Notes: generated by a model not told the origin, from the sequence alone. 64,000 nt of DNA from Promethearchaeota archaeon (GCA_019057865.1 JAHLWP010000021.1:1-64000), one strand, 5' to 3'; shown: positions 17,386 through 26,916, counted from the stretch's first letter. Made by a program: numbers and translations.

Positions 17386-18213
17386 ATGGAGAAAGTTAAT
17401 CTAATTGAGGGATCTGTTCAAGAAACGATGTTAGGACCATTGTGGGCTCGAGCAAAATTTAGTAAGTTATATCCTGAAATATTAGACGATCAAAAAGCTT
17501 GTGAAATAATTGAAAAACTGGAGTATGATTTTTCAAAAGTACAAGAATACCTTGGAGAATGGCGAGGGATTGGTCTCTTAGTTAGAGCTAAAAATTTTGA
17601 TAATGCACTTAAAGATTATATAGAAAAATTTCCAAATGCAACAATAATAAATATTGGGGCGGGTTTAGATACTACATTTTTTCGTGTAGATAATAGTAAA
17701 ATTAAATGGTATGATTTAGACCTATCTGATGCTATTGATTTTCGCAAGCAATATATACCAGAAACAAATAGATGTAAATATATATCGAAGTCTGCTCTTG
17801 ATTATTCTTGGTTTAATGAGATAGATTTTAGCCATGATAAGGGTATTTTTTTAATTGCCGGAGGATTTATCTATTACTTCCAAGAAAATGAGATTTCTGC
17901 ATTTTTTAGAGCTTTAGCTGAAAAATTCCCTGATGGTGAATTAATATTTGATTGCGTATCAAATTTAGCTATTAAAGTGGCTCATAAGAGAGCAAAAAAA
18001 GTTGGAGTGGAAACGCCTTTTTGGCATATAGGTATTGGTGACCCAGTAAAAAAAATTGCAGAATGGTCTGATAAAATTAAAGTAATTGATTGGTATACTA
18101 TGTATTCACGAGCCAAACCTAATCCAAAATGGAATAAAAAAACTGTAAAAATGGTAAAAATAGCAGAACGATTTAAAACAGCAAAAATTGTTCATGTAAA
18201 ATTTCTTAAATAA
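17386..18213 (+). CDS. SAM-dependent methyltransferase, leucine carboxyl methyltransferase family
   Basis: A 275-residue class I methyltransferase of the LCM/TcmP (COG3315) family. The N-terminal QETMLGPLWARAKF helix region, the SAM loop INIGAGLDTTFFR and the acidic WYDLDL strand end are characteristic. Substrate could be a carboxylate of a small molecule or protein. ATG 17386 lies just 62 bases after the RNase P RNA. It is not obviously linked to neighbours in function. Confidence 0.85.
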   Translation: MEKVNLIEGSVQETMLGPLWARAKFSKLYPEILDDQKACEIIEKLEYDFSKVQEYLGEWRGIGLLVRAKNFDNALKDYIEKFPNATIINIGAGLDTTFFRVDNSKIKWYDLDLSDAIDFRKQYIPETNRCKYISKSALDYSWFNEIDFSHDKGIFLIAGGFIYYFQENEISAFFRALAEKFPDGELIFDCVSNLAIKVAHKRAKKVGVETPFWHIGIGDPVKKIAEWSDKIKVIDWYTMYSRAKPNPKWNKKTVKMVKIAERFKTAKIVHVKFLK

Positions 18214-18237
18214 TATAATATTAAAATTTTAATAATT

Positions 18238-19065
18238 CTAATGTGGATAACCACAGACAGAACATTTCCAGTCTTGAGGTAAATCTACTTTTTCTTCATT
18301 TCCACATTCTAAGCATACTAAACATACTGAAATTCGTTCTTCTTTTGCTTTAGAGGGTTTTCGCTTAAAATATTCTTTAGAACGTTTACAAGATGGGCAC
18401 TTCCAATTTTCTGGTAATTTATCCTGTTCTATTTGATAACCACATTCCATACAAATCCATCCGCCTTGTTTCAAGTCCTTGTCAGCTTTTAAAATTTCTC
18501 TCTTGAAATACTGTTTAAGATGACCACATGACGGACAAATAAAGTCATTCGGAATTTCATCAACCGCAACCTCATATCCACATTCCATACATTTCCAAAC
18601 AATAATTTTATTCTTCTGAAATATTATATTATCTTGTAGCAATTTTGAAAGAGTTCTAAAACGATGTAGATAATTTCTTTTAATTTGGGAAATTTCTTTT
18701 AATCTAATTGCTACATCAGTATATCCTTCCTTATCCGCAGTATTAATAATGTCGTGGTATATTGGAACTCCATTATATTCTACTTCTTTAATAGCTGATT
18801 CCAAATTTTCAGCAGTTTTACCATAGGTAATAGGGCTTTCAATTTCTATTTTTACATTTTCAATAAGTTCTTCCTTTTTTAATTGTTCTAACATAAAAAA
18901 AATCCAATATGCATGTTCCTTTACTTGCTCTGCAATTTTTATAAAATTTGTAGAAATTAAAGGAAGTTCCTCTTTTTGTGCAATTCTAGCAAAAATTTCA
19001 TACTTCGTCCTCGCTTGGGCTTCATGTATAAAAGCTTTCATTAAATTTTTAGCAGTTTTTTTCAT
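18238..19065 (-). CDS. rubrerythrin-like protein with three rubredoxin modules and degenerate di-iron site
   Basis: A 275-residue protein: a ferritin-like four-helix domain (residues 1-145) followed by three rubredoxin-type Cys4 modules at about 157-190, 203-236 and 247-273, each CxxC-G then CPxC/CSVC. Rubrerythrins normally reduce peroxide at a di-iron centre fed by one rubredoxin. Here only Glu15 and His51 match metal ligands; the expected Glu of ExxH is Val48, the ExxE of helix 3 reads VEYN, and the ExxEH of helix 4 reads QIKRNY. So the di-iron centre is probably absent and the protein may serve as a multi-centre electron or zinc scaffold. Monocistronic. Confidence 0.8.
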   Translation of the reverse strand: MKKTAKNLMKAFIHEAQARTKYEIFARIAQKEELPLISTNFIKIAEQVKEHAYWIFFMLEQLKKEELIENVKIEIESPITYGKTAENLESAIKEVEYNGVPIYHDIINTADKEGYTDVAIRLKEISQIKRNYLHRFRTLSKLLQDNIIFQKNKIIVWKCMECGYEVAVDEIPNDFICPSCGHLKQYFKREILKADKDLKQGGWICMECGYQIEQDKLPENWKCPSCKRSKEYFKRKPSKAKEERISVCLVCLECGNEEKVDLPQDWKCSVCGYPH

Positions 19066-19218
19066 AATTTTAAACCATGTTGAAAATTAAGAGTCTTATG
19101 AAAACTTAAAAATTAAACGTAAAAGTTCAATTAGAGTTTCTAATATATGTTTTAAAAAATAAAAAATTATATATTATTATTTTCGTTTTTTGTTGTTTTT
19201 AATGGATCTTTTCTTTCT

Positions 19219-19950
19219 TTATAGTTTTTTTAGTAAGTTCCCTATTTCAGTAGGCATAAAAATTACAATTTTTTGAGATGGTTCTTTTGAAATATCTAGG
19301 ATTGTTTGTAAAGTTCTTAATTGAATCGCAGATGGAGATTGTGATAACAATTTTGCCGCTTCTGCTATATTTTTTGCAGATTCAAGTTCGCCTTGTGAGG
19401 CGATTATTGAAGCACGCTTTTCTCTTTCTTTTTCAGCCTCAACGGCCATAGCACGTTTCATAGTCTGAGGTAATTCAATTTGTTGTATTTTAATTTGACT
19501 GATTTCAATACCCCATTCTCTTGTTTCTTCATCTACTACTTTTCGAATTTCTTGTGAAATTTTTTCTCGTTGTGTTAGAATTTCATCTAATGCCATGCCT
19601 CCAATAACATCCCTTAGTGCACCTTGAGTATAGTTGAATACGGCCCTCACAAAATTTTCAATTTTTGTTGTAGCATATTGAGGATTTATAACTTTATAAA
19701 ATACACTTGTATCGGCGGTAACTGGTATATTATCTTTTGTGATAATATCTTGTTTAGAGATATCTAAGGTTTTAATTCTTAAATCAACTTCCATTGATTT
19801 TTCAATAAGTGGAAATTTATATATTATCCCGGGCCCAACAATTCTTTTATATTTTCCAAATCGAAAGATTATTAAACGTTTATATTCAATTACGGTTCTC
19901 AGTCCTGAAAGAATTATGATGGCAACGATAACTAACAAAAAACCTAACAA
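19219..19950 (-). CDS. SPFH/band 7 protein (stomatin/slipin-like)
   Basis: Membrane-anchored prohibitin-homology protein of about 243 residues or more. After one N-terminal hydrophobic helix come RLIIFRFGKYKR, the PGI-YKFPLIE turn, DISKQDIITKDNIPV and the coiled-coil EAEKEREKRA, all slipin hallmarks. Such proteins form ring-shaped membrane microdomains and often pair with NfeD, which is not seen here. The frame starts at TTG 19950, but it stays open upstream and a perfect GGAGGG site at 19987-19992 precedes an in-frame ATT at 19980, giving a longer, more natural membrane helix; the true start is uncertain. Confidence 0.88.
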   Translation of the reverse strand: MLGFLLVIVAIIILSGLRTVIEYKRLIIFRFGKYKRIVGPGIIYKFPLIEKSMEVDLRIKTLDISKQDIITKDNIPVTADTSVFYKVINPQYATTKIENFVRAVFNYTQGALRDVIGGMALDEILTQREKISQEIRKVVDEETREWGIEISQIKIQQIELPQTMKRAMAVEAEKEREKRASIIASQGELESAKNIAEAAKLLSQSPSAIQLRTLQTILDISKEPSQKIVIFMPTEIGNLLKKL

Positions 19951-20094
19951 AACACCTACTATAATAAATATTTCAGAAATTTCAATCCCTCCATAAAGAT
20001 TATTTCAATTTAAGTAACTTTAAGCTAATTATATCTTTTATCCTATATAATATTGCTTTTACAAAAATAGAAATTTTGTTATAAGTATTCAGTA

Positions 20095-21381
20095 TTAACA
20101 ATGAAGATATTTTTTTAATTCCCACTGTTTTTCATTGTCGTTTGATTTCGCGATTTCATATCCTTGAAGTTCAGTATATTTTATATCCAAATAAATTTCT
20201 CGGAATTCTTTTCCTAAAACCTTTTTTATAAATTCACTGCCTTCAAATGCGTTTAAAGATTCTTCTAAACTTCCCGGGAGTTTTTTAATTCCTAATTTTT
20301 CCCTTTCTTCATTAGTTAAATTATCAACATTTTTAGTAGTTGGCGTATTCGGTTCGATTTTATTTTTTATTCCCTCTAATCCAGCTGCAAGTAATATGGC
20401 ACTACCAAGATACATATTCATAGCTCCATCTCCAGCTCTATATTCAATTCGAGCAGATTTTTCATAACCTGGAACACGTATTAGTGCAGTTCTATTACCA
20501 ATTCCCCAAGAAGTATATACTGGTGCTTCATGATTAGGAATTAAACGTTTATAAGAGTTAGTAGAAGAATTTAATAGTGCAGAAATTGCGAATATATGTT
20601 TTTGAATTCCTCCAATATAATATCTAAGAATATCACTTATCCCTTTTTCTTTATCAGCAAAAAGATTTTCACCATTTTTAGAAAGGAATTGATGTATGTG
20701 AAGACCATTACCAGCCATTTCAGGAAATGGTTTTGGCATATAGGTACAAATAAGATCATTATGAAATGCTTTTACTTTTGTAATCAACTTTGCTGTTTGA
20801 ACATTATCCGCTTGGTGTAAAGCATTGTCAGTGGTTAATTCTACTTCTTGTTGACCAGAACCAAATTCATGGTGGAAAGTTTTAACACCAATACCCATTT
20901 GAATCATTTCATCAATAATTTGACGACGTAAATCTTGGAAGGGATCTTTAGGAAGCATATCCATATATGTACCCATGTCGCCTGGATTTTTATCTTTTGT
21001 AATAAAGTACCATTCTAATTCTGGTCTAGTTTTAAAAGTATATCCCAAAGATTTGGCCTTATCGATAATTTTCCTTAAAATTCCGCGAGGACATGTTGGA
21101 TATGGCTTTCCTTTATTATCGGTTAAATCGCAAATAAAGCGCCCAACTCTGGGATTAAATGAGAGTATTGCAAAAGTACTGAAATCAGGAACAGCACACA
21201 TATCACTTTGCTCGGTTTTAAGGAATCCAAGAGATGAACCATCTACTCCTGTACCTTCCTGCATCTCATTCCAGATTTTAGTAGGAAACTCAACAGCTTT
21301 AAATTCACCTAAAATAGTCGTAAACTGGAACTGAATGTAATCTAATCCTTTCTCTTCAAAAATTTTATTAAAATCTGTCAT
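20095..21381 (-). CDS. glnA: glutamine synthetase type I
   Basis: ATP-dependent synthesis of glutamine from glutamate and ammonia, 428 residues. The beta-grasp N-domain contains DGSSLGF; the catalytic domain shows PELEWYF, HHEFGSGQQEVE, the ATP-site GNGLHIHQ and the IPNHEAPVY/GNRTALIRVPG substrate motifs. The adenylylation-loop Tyr (NLYDLPP in enterobacteria) is replaced by NVDNLTNEE, so it is not regulated that way. It sits alone; the upstream DUF6485 gene may be in the same transcript (gap about 40 bases). Confidence 0.95.
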   Translation of the reverse strand: MTDFNKIFEEKGLDYIQFQFTTILGEFKAVEFPTKIWNEMQEGTGVDGSSLGFLKTEQSDMCAVPDFSTFAILSFNPRVGRFICDLTDNKGKPYPTCPRGILRKIIDKAKSLGYTFKTRPELEWYFITKDKNPGDMGTYMDMLPKDPFQDLRRQIIDEMIQMGIGVKTFHHEFGSGQQEVELTTDNALHQADNVQTAKLITKVKAFHNDLICTYMPKPFPEMAGNGLHIHQFLSKNGENLFADKEKGISDILRYYIGGIQKHIFAISALLNSSTNSYKRLIPNHEAPVYTSWGIGNRTALIRVPGYEKSARIEYRAGDGAMNMYLGSAILLAAGLEGIKNKIEPNTPTTKNVDNLTNEEREKLGIKKLPGSLEESLNAFEGSEFIKKVLGKEFREIYLDIKYTELQGYEIAKSNDNEKQWELKKYLHC

Positions 21382-21420
21382 TGTTTTCGTCAGTTATTTT
21401 TAAGTTATTTTTTTTTTATT

Positions 21421-21627
21421 TCATTTATTTAAGACTAGTTTCGCGAAATATTCAAAATCTCTATTATAAGACTTCTCTGCATTTTTTGAGATTTTAGCAA
21501 AAATGCATCCTGGTAATTGATTCATTGAAAGATGATATTCTATACATTCGCAACATTTTCCTCTTCTACTGCAATCATAAGTACAAGAACACCTATTTTT
21601 TATTTCTTCTTGATTACATTCTGTCAT
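21421..21627 (-). CDS. DUF6485 Cys-rich small protein
   Basis: A 68-residue protein with the pattern C-x-CTYDCSRRGKCCECIEYH followed by LPGC, which matches the DUF6485 family of small putative metal-binding proteins common in anaerobes. Seven cysteines and one His could bind iron or zinc. Function unknown. It precedes glnA by about 40 bases in the same direction and may be co-transcribed. Confidence 0.75.
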   Translation of the reverse strand: MTECNQEEIKNRCSCTYDCSRRGKCCECIEYHLSMNQLPGCIFAKISKNAEKSYNRDFEYFAKLVLNK

Positions 21628-21829
21628 AATTCAATCGATTATTTTGTATATTAGTATAGAAATTATAGAATTTAAATTAATCATACTTTAAAAAAATTAA
21701 AATATATGAAAAAAGGTGGGAAAAATATTAAAGATTATCTAATACTTTCTGAAACTTTAATATTTTTAGTTCCACTATTTACACTTAATAGTCATTCAAT
21801 TATAAGTAATATTTTAAGGTAAAAGTCGA

Positions 21830-22855
21830 ATGCAGAATGAAATAACTGAACCTTCTGATTTATTAGATGAGAATGGTGAATTAATTCAAAAAGGATGGGC
21901 TCGTAAGCTATTACTTAAGTATGATCGCTCAAAAATTAAAGCTGGATGGCTTAGAATCAAAGAATGGGATTATTATGCAATTTTAAATCCCGATTATGGG
22001 GTAACGTTTACCTTTTCAGATTTAGGATATGCTGGACTAATTGCAGTTGTGTGGTTAGATTTTAAAGAGAAAGTTTTTATACTTGATGAAATAATGGTCT
22101 GGTTCACTAAGGGGCATTTGAATTTACCTAACAGCTCTGAAACTGGAGATATCAATTTTTCTGAAAAGGGAATAACACTTTCATTTAAAAAAGAAGAAGA
22201 TATTCGCATTCTTAACTTTAATTTTCCCAATTTCGACAATGGTCGAGGAATTGAAGCAAATTTAGTATTATATCAAGATCCTAATATGGACACAATGGTA
22301 ATTGCTACTCCATGGAAGGAAAAACCAACAAGGTTTTATTATAATCAAAAAATCAATTGTATGCCTACTCAGGGATTTGTGCAATTAGGTAATCAGAAAT
22401 ATGATTTTACTGATTATAATAGTTTTGGGGTCTTGGATTGGGGTAGAGGAGTATGGACTTATAAAAATACATGGTATTGGGGTTCTGCTTCAGGTAAGTT
22501 AGAAGATGGTACTTCAATTGGATGGAATATAGGATATGGGTTTAGTGATAGAACTTATGCCAGTGAAAACGTGATTTTTTATGATGGCATAGCACATAAA
22601 TTAGATCAAATAACTTTTCATTTCGATCCAGAAAGTTATATGAAGCCATGGAAATTTACGAGTAATAATGGGCGGTTTGAGATGGATTTTGAACCTATAA
22701 TAGACAGAAATTCGAAAATTAATTTTTTAGTTCTAAAAAGCCTTCAACACCAAGTTTTTGGCTATTATACTGGATCGCTTATTCTTGATGATGGAACTAA
22801 AATTCAAATAAAACGCCTATTGGGCTTTGCAGAAGAAGTTTTTAACAAATGGTAA
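21830..22855 (+). CDS. DUF2804 family protein
   Basis: A 341-residue protein of the DUF2804 family. Recognisable points are the N-terminal DLLDENGELIQKGWAR, the IKEWDYYAILNPDYG strand, FGVLDWGRGVWTY and WNIGYGF. It is predicted to be a beta-rich lipocalin/AttH-like fold, which would bind or modify a hydrophobic molecule; no catalytic residues are established to my knowledge. It is monocistronic and starts with ATG 21830. Confidence 0.8.
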   Translation: MQNEITEPSDLLDENGELIQKGWARKLLLKYDRSKIKAGWLRIKEWDYYAILNPDYGVTFTFSDLGYAGLIAVVWLDFKEKVFILDEIMVWFTKGHLNLPNSSETGDINFSEKGITLSFKKEEDIRILNFNFPNFDNGRGIEANLVLYQDPNMDTMVIATPWKEKPTRFYYNQKINCMPTQGFVQLGNQKYDFTDYNSFGVLDWGRGVWTYKNTWYWGSASGKLEDGTSIGWNIGYGFSDRTYASENVIFYDGIAHKLDQITFHFDPESYMKPWKFTSNNGRFEMDFEPIIDRNSKINFLVLKSLQHQVFGYYTGSLILDDGTKIQIKRLLGFAEEVFNKW

Positions 22856-22910
22856 ATTAGAATTTGAATATTGGTATTAAAATTATAGAATTTTTGAAAA
22901 TATTAAATCC

Positions 22911-23018
22911 TTATTCTACTAAACTAAATGTTCCCTCACTTTCCCCACAATTGGGGCATTCTTCCGGAATATCATCCAGATCAAATTCAAATCCACATTT
23001 ATCACACTGCCAGGCCAA
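22911..23018 (-). CDS. rubredoxin-like mini-protein
   Basis: A 35-residue frame: MAWQCDKCGFEF, then DIPEECPNCG and a short acidic tail. The CxxCG-x(13)-CPxCG layout is that of the rubredoxin module of rubrerythrins, binding one Fe or Zn. It starts at TTG 23018 with a GGGGTAA-ATTTTC leader closely resembling that of the SRPBCC gene at 12106 (GGTGA-GATTTT then TTG). The + strand frame overlapping it (22864-23046) is its shadow. It converges with the DUF2804 gene. It may be an electron carrier or a stand-alone zinc ribbon. Confidence 0.65.
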   Translation of the reverse strand: MAWQCDKCGFEFDLDDIPEECPNCGESEGTFSLVE

Positions 23019-23176
23019 GAAAATTTACCCCATTGGGATGATTTAAATGTATTTTATTTAATATAAAAAAAAATTTATCTAAATTTAAAATTTTTTTGGG
23101 AATAATATTGATTTTATTATTTTAGGCGGTAATACCCTCTTTTCAATTATAAAAGGACAAGTATGATAAATTCTGA

Positions 23177-23710
23177 TTATTCAGAAATAATAGCAATTAT
23201 TCTTTGGAATATTTCTTGTTGATTTTGGCGACTTAAAGTAAATACTACTACTTCTGGTATCTTAAGAAGAGAATCCTTTAATGGATGCTCTATTTTTTGA
23301 CCAATTGTTGCTATAATTTTAGTATCTGAATGAAAATATTCATTAATTAGATTTTGAAATTTTCTAGAGAAAAGCTCCATTTTTCCAATTTCATCAATAA
23401 CTAATAATTCTCCTTTATGAAAAACCATATCTTCTAATTTTGAGATTAAATTCTCAAATTCTTCTATAAAGATGCAATATCGCCCTAATTTGTACTTTGT
23501 GTTATAGTTTCCAATCCTTGCTAATTTTCCTCTTTCTCTTGAATTAATATCTTCGAAATCAAAACCAATTCGATTGCCCTCTCTTCGAACTTCTGGAGTT
23601 AAGAAGCCACGAATTGTATAATTGCGCCCAGAGAAATATTCTATTAATTTTACTATTAAAGTCGATTTACCACTTCGAGGTGGACCTGTTATAAGGATTT
23701 TTTTATTCAT
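23177..23710 (-). CDS. THEP1-type nucleoside-triphosphatase
   Basis: A 177-residue P-loop NTPase of the THEP1 family (KAP/STAND-like), found in archaea, Thermotogales and animals. It has the Walker A GPPRSGKST, the Walker B LLVIDEIGKMELFS, and the GFLTPEVR strand typical of this family. It hydrolyses ATP/GTP slowly in vitro; the biological role is unknown, with RNA or nucleotide metabolism suggested. It diverges from the hydrolase gene at 23810. Confidence 0.9.
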   Translation of the reverse strand: MNKKILITGPPRSGKSTLIVKLIEYFSGRNYTIRGFLTPEVRREGNRIGFDFEDINSRERGKLARIGNYNTKYKLGRYCIFIEEFENLISKLEDMVFHKGELLVIDEIGKMELFSRKFQNLINEYFHSDTKIIATIGQKIEHPLKDSLLKIPEVVVFTLSRQNQQEIFQRIIAIISE

Positions 23711-23809
23711 TTGATTGATAAATCAAAATTTTAAATATAGTAAGAATTTAAATGAAATTATATAATAATTAATTAATTCTTTTTTAAAAATTATAAAGAG
23801 AGATGAAAA

Positions 23810-24757
23810 ATGAAAAGTTCTACATTTACTTTTACAGATCAAGATGGAATTGAGATTTTTGTGTATAAATGGGAACCAGAAACAGAACCTAAAGCTGCTG
23901 TACAATTTATTCATGGATTAGCAGAGCATGCTAGAAGATATGCTCGAGTAGCAGAAGCTTTATGCAATGAAGGATATATTTGTTATGCGAATGATACTCG
24001 TGGTCATGGAATGACTGGTGGCGATTTAACTGAAGCGACTTTAGAGGGGATTGCTGGAGTTTTAGGATCGAATGGATGGAGAGGAGTAGTAAATGATGTT
24101 TACGAGCTATCAAAAATAGTAAAGAAAGAAAATCTTAACCTTCCTTTATTTTTAATAGGACACTCCTGGGGTGCTATGATTGCACAAGATTATATTCAAG
24201 AATGGGGAAATGAAATCAAAGGGTGCATTCTAAGTGGTACTAATGGAAAAGTAAGAGCATTAGTGCTTAAAGCTGGTAAAGTGATTGTTAAAGGTGAGAT
24301 AAAAAAATTAGGACCAACTGCTCCAAGCGAAAAAATGCATAATATGAATTTTAAGTCATATAATCATGATTGGCAACAAGAAGAAGGCGCAACAGGATTT
24401 GAATGGCTCAGTAGAGACAAAACAGAAGTCCAAAAGTATATTGATGATCCTTGGTGTGGATTCATTAGTCCTGCAACCTTATGGTTGGAATTTATTAAAG
24501 GGAATAAAAAAATATATGATGAAAAAAATGAACAAAAAATACCAAAAAATTTGCCAATTTATTTTATTTCGGGATCTTTATGTCCAGTAGGAAATAAAAC
24601 TAAAGGAGTCATGGCTATGATTAATCGACTAAAGAAATACGGCATTAAAGATCTTAATTATAAATTCTATCAAGACGCCCGACATGAAATATTTAATGAA
24701 ATCAATCGTGAAGAAGTTTTTAAAGATGTTATTAACTGGCTAGATTCTCACTTATAA
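23810..24757 (+). CDS. alpha/beta hydrolase, lysophospholipase/monoacylglycerol lipase type
   Basis: A 315-residue serine hydrolase. The oxyanion-side FIHGLAEHARRYA, the DTRGHGMTGG loop, the nucleophile elbow GHSWGAM, the acid in PIYFISGSLCPVG (region near 255) and His in QDARHEIFNE form a Ser-Asp-His triad typical of the Hydrolase_4 (monoglyceride lipase, PldB) family. It may cleave monoacylglycerols or lysolipids; ether-lipid archaea use such enzymes on imported or atypical esters. ATG follows an AGAGATGA ribosome site. Confidence 0.88.
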   Translation: MKSSTFTFTDQDGIEIFVYKWEPETEPKAAVQFIHGLAEHARRYARVAEALCNEGYICYANDTRGHGMTGGDLTEATLEGIAGVLGSNGWRGVVNDVYELSKIVKKENLNLPLFLIGHSWGAMIAQDYIQEWGNEIKGCILSGTNGKVRALVLKAGKVIVKGEIKKLGPTAPSEKMHNMNFKSYNHDWQQEEGATGFEWLSRDKTEVQKYIDDPWCGFISPATLWLEFIKGNKKIYDEKNEQKIPKNLPIYFISGSLCPVGNKTKGVMAMINRLKKYGIKDLNYKFYQDARHEIFNEINREEVFKDVINWLDSHL

Positions 24758-24785
24758 CTTAATTTTTTTCTAAATTTTTCCAATT

Positions 24786-25919
24786 CTATTTATTTAATTC
24801 TTTAAATTTCAATAATAGTTCTTTTTGTTTATCAGATATTTTTTCAGGTACTTTAATATTCACTATGACATATTGATCTCCCCTTTCTTTTCCCCGTAGA
24901 TAAGTTGCTCCACTTTTTTTAATTCGAAATTCTGTTCCAGGCTGAGTTCCTGGAGGGATTGTCAACTCTTTTTCTGTCAGCTTCTTTTCTTTATAGTCTA
25001 AAGTTGGAACTTTTATTTTTCCACCTAAAATTGCAGTTATAATATCCAAATCTATTGGTGTATAAAGATCATAACCACGGCGAATAAACTTTTCATTCTC
25101 TTTAATTCTAATCCCCAAATAAAGATCACCAGGAATAGCATTTACAGAAGGTACATGGCCAGCACCTTGAACTTTCAAATGAACTCCATTTTCTATACCA
25201 GGTGGTATATTAACATGTATAGTTTTATGATCAGGAACCACCTTTTTACCATTACACATCTTACACTTCTTATTAATTACTTTACCTATACCATTACAAG
25301 CATAGCATTCTGACTCACGAATAATAGTACCAAATCCAGATTGCGTCATTTTCCTAATTCGACCCGTTCCTTGACACTCTGGGCAATTAGTGATACTTGA
25401 TGGATCTTCAGCCCCTGTTCCTTCACAGGCGTCACAAGGAGTATATCGTTCTATTGGGACATCTTTTTTTACTCCAAACATAGCCTCTTCAAAACTAATT
25501 TCTAAGAAATCTTCTATATCTTGTCCGACTTCTCGACGTGGTGCAGTTCTTCTTCTAGCTCTTGAACCAAAACCACTAAAACCAAAATCATCAAACCCTC
25601 CAAATGGACTAAATTCACCAAAGATGCTTCGAAATAACTCATTGATACCTGGTATTCCACCACGGAAAAAATCACTCATATCTATCTCTACTCCACTAAA
25701 ACCGAAGCGATCATAATTTCTCCTCTTATCAGGATCACTTAATACCTCATAAGCTTCCTGGAGTTCGATAAATTTTTCTTTTGCTTTAGGATCTGTTTTG
25801 TTCATATCTGGGTGAAGTTCCTTAGCTAATCTACGATATGCTAGTTTGATATCGTTCTGGGAAGCATCTTTACTTACACCCAATACCTCATAATAATCTC
25901 TTTTTTTGCTTGAACTCAT
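24786..25919 (-). CDS. dnaJ: co-chaperone DnaJ (HSP40)
   Basis: Full-length class A J-protein (377 residues): J domain (1-70) with HPD in KELHPDMN, a Gly/Phe-rich stretch (about 80-125), four CxxCxGxG-type zinc-finger repeats ([32 protein letters not shown]) and the C-terminal substrate-binding domain. The last repeat lacks the second and third Gly but keeps its cysteines. It stimulates DnaK ATP hydrolysis. It is about 3 kb from dnaK on the same strand, separated by unrelated genes, so regulated separately. Confidence 0.96.
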   Translation of the reverse strand: MSSSKKRDYYEVLGVSKDASQNDIKLAYRRLAKELHPDMNKTDPKAKEKFIELQEAYEVLSDPDKRRNYDRFGFSGVEIDMSDFFRGGIPGINELFRSIFGEFSPFGGFDDFGFSGFGSRARRRTAPRREVGQDIEDFLEISFEEAMFGVKKDVPIERYTPCDACEGTGAEDPSSITNCPECQGTGRIRKMTQSGFGTIIRESECYACNGIGKVINKKCKMCNGKKVVPDHKTIHVNIPPGIENGVHLKVQGAGHVPSVNAIPGDLYLGIRIKENEKFIRRGYDLYTPIDLDIITAILGGKIKVPTLDYKEKKLTEKELTIPPGTQPGTEFRIKKSGATYLRGKERGDQYVIVNIKVPEKISDKQKELLLKFKELNK

Positions 25920-26121
25920 AATCTCTTAGATTCTTGTTGTGATCGAATAAGCTTAAAATTCAAGTAATTAAAATTGTTTCTGAAATTTAATTTTTTAGGT
26001 AATAGGTTATTAATATATGAAAGCTGTGATTATTTATGAATAATCTGAATAATCTATAAAATAATGTAGTTTATTAAAAATTCATAAAACCTTATATATA
26101 ACATTAACTTATCTAAATTCT

Positions 26122-26664
26122 ATGGAATCTAATGAAATTGAAATAACTGAAAATCTTAAAATTAGATATTATGTAGTCTCCGGTTGCTTAGTAATTCTCT
26201 TTATTATACTTACCTATTCGTTTAGTCAATTCCCAGGTAAAGCGTTTTTATATTTTCTCCTTTTTGAGGGAATTTTGGCGGCCATTATAGTTCCTCTTAT
26301 GATTTACGCCTATTCTAGAAACAAATGGGTAACCTATGCCTTATCAGAACAAAAATTTATGATTGTAAAGCCAAAAAAGATTCGCTTTGAAATTAGCTGG
26401 TCGGAATTTGATGTTATGAAATTCAAACTATTAGGGAGTGAGTTTGGCACACTTAAACCTAGAAAACTGGAAAGGAAAACCAATACATTTAAAATTAAAT
26501 TTTTACGTGGAAATGATCAGATTAAAGATATAAAATTTGGCGTACTCGATAAAGCTAAAGCGAGATATCTAGCCGAGACAATAGTTAATTATGCAAAAAA
26601 TATGGGTAAAGAAATCATCGTAAAACAACGTGATATAAAACTAAGAAATCTAGATACTGAATAG
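26122..26664 (+). CDS. membrane protein with PH-like C-terminal domain, paralogue 1
   Basis: A 180-residue protein: two N-terminal membrane helices (about 17-35 and 42-65) and a soluble C-terminal domain with WSEFDVMKFKL, then FKIKFLRG and a final helix YAKNMGKEIIVKQRDI. The layout resembles bPH-like membrane-tethered domains. The gene at 60886 is a clear paralogue (shared WSEFD and MGK motifs and size). A TTATATATAA element about 27 bases before ATG 26122 and no ribosome site suggest a leaderless mRNA. Function unknown. Confidence 0.6.
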   Translation: MESNEIEITENLKIRYYVVSGCLVILFIILTYSFSQFPGKAFLYFLLFEGILAAIIVPLMIYAYSRNKWVTYALSEQKFMIVKPKKIRFEISWSEFDVMKFKLLGSEFGTLKPRKLERKTNTFKIKFLRGNDQIKDIKFGVLDKAKARYLAETIVNYAKNMGKEIIVKQRDIKLRNLDTE

Positions 26665-26770
26665 AAGCTTAAATTAGATAATTTAGTTTTTTTCAATAAA
26701 AAAGATAAATTAAATCATTTTTTTTATTTAAAATAATTGTAAAAAAAAAGAGTTTTATTCTCTTTCTTAA

Positions 26771-26893
26771 TTATTCAAATTCGGTCGTGTTTGTACAGAG
26801 ACTACCATCCCCTATTCAAGAGAATTAGAAGACCAAGTCCTGCCGAATATAAAAAGGATTGTAAATGAAGCTCTTAAAATTCTAAAGATATGA
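26771..26893 (+). pseudogene. decayed C-terminal coding fragment
   Basis: An open frame of 40 codons with no start codon, beginning right after an in-frame stop. It reads like genuine protein (GRVCTETTIPYSRELE, then a helix ending NEALKILKI). It lies between the PH-like membrane gene and the FG-GAP gene, and is best explained as the tail of a gene that has been lost. Family not recognised. Confidence 0.35.
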
Positions 26894-26916
26894 AGAATTT
26901 GAAAGGTATAATTAAA

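Noticed and set aside
22864-23046. 60-codon plus-strand frame
   Set aside because: Ser/Pro-rich shadow of the minus-strand rubredoxin-like gene at 22911-23018.
24366-24590. 74-codon frame within the alpha/beta hydrolase gene
   Set aside because: Same-strand alternative frame of a clearly coding gene; Lys/Met-rich with no start signal.
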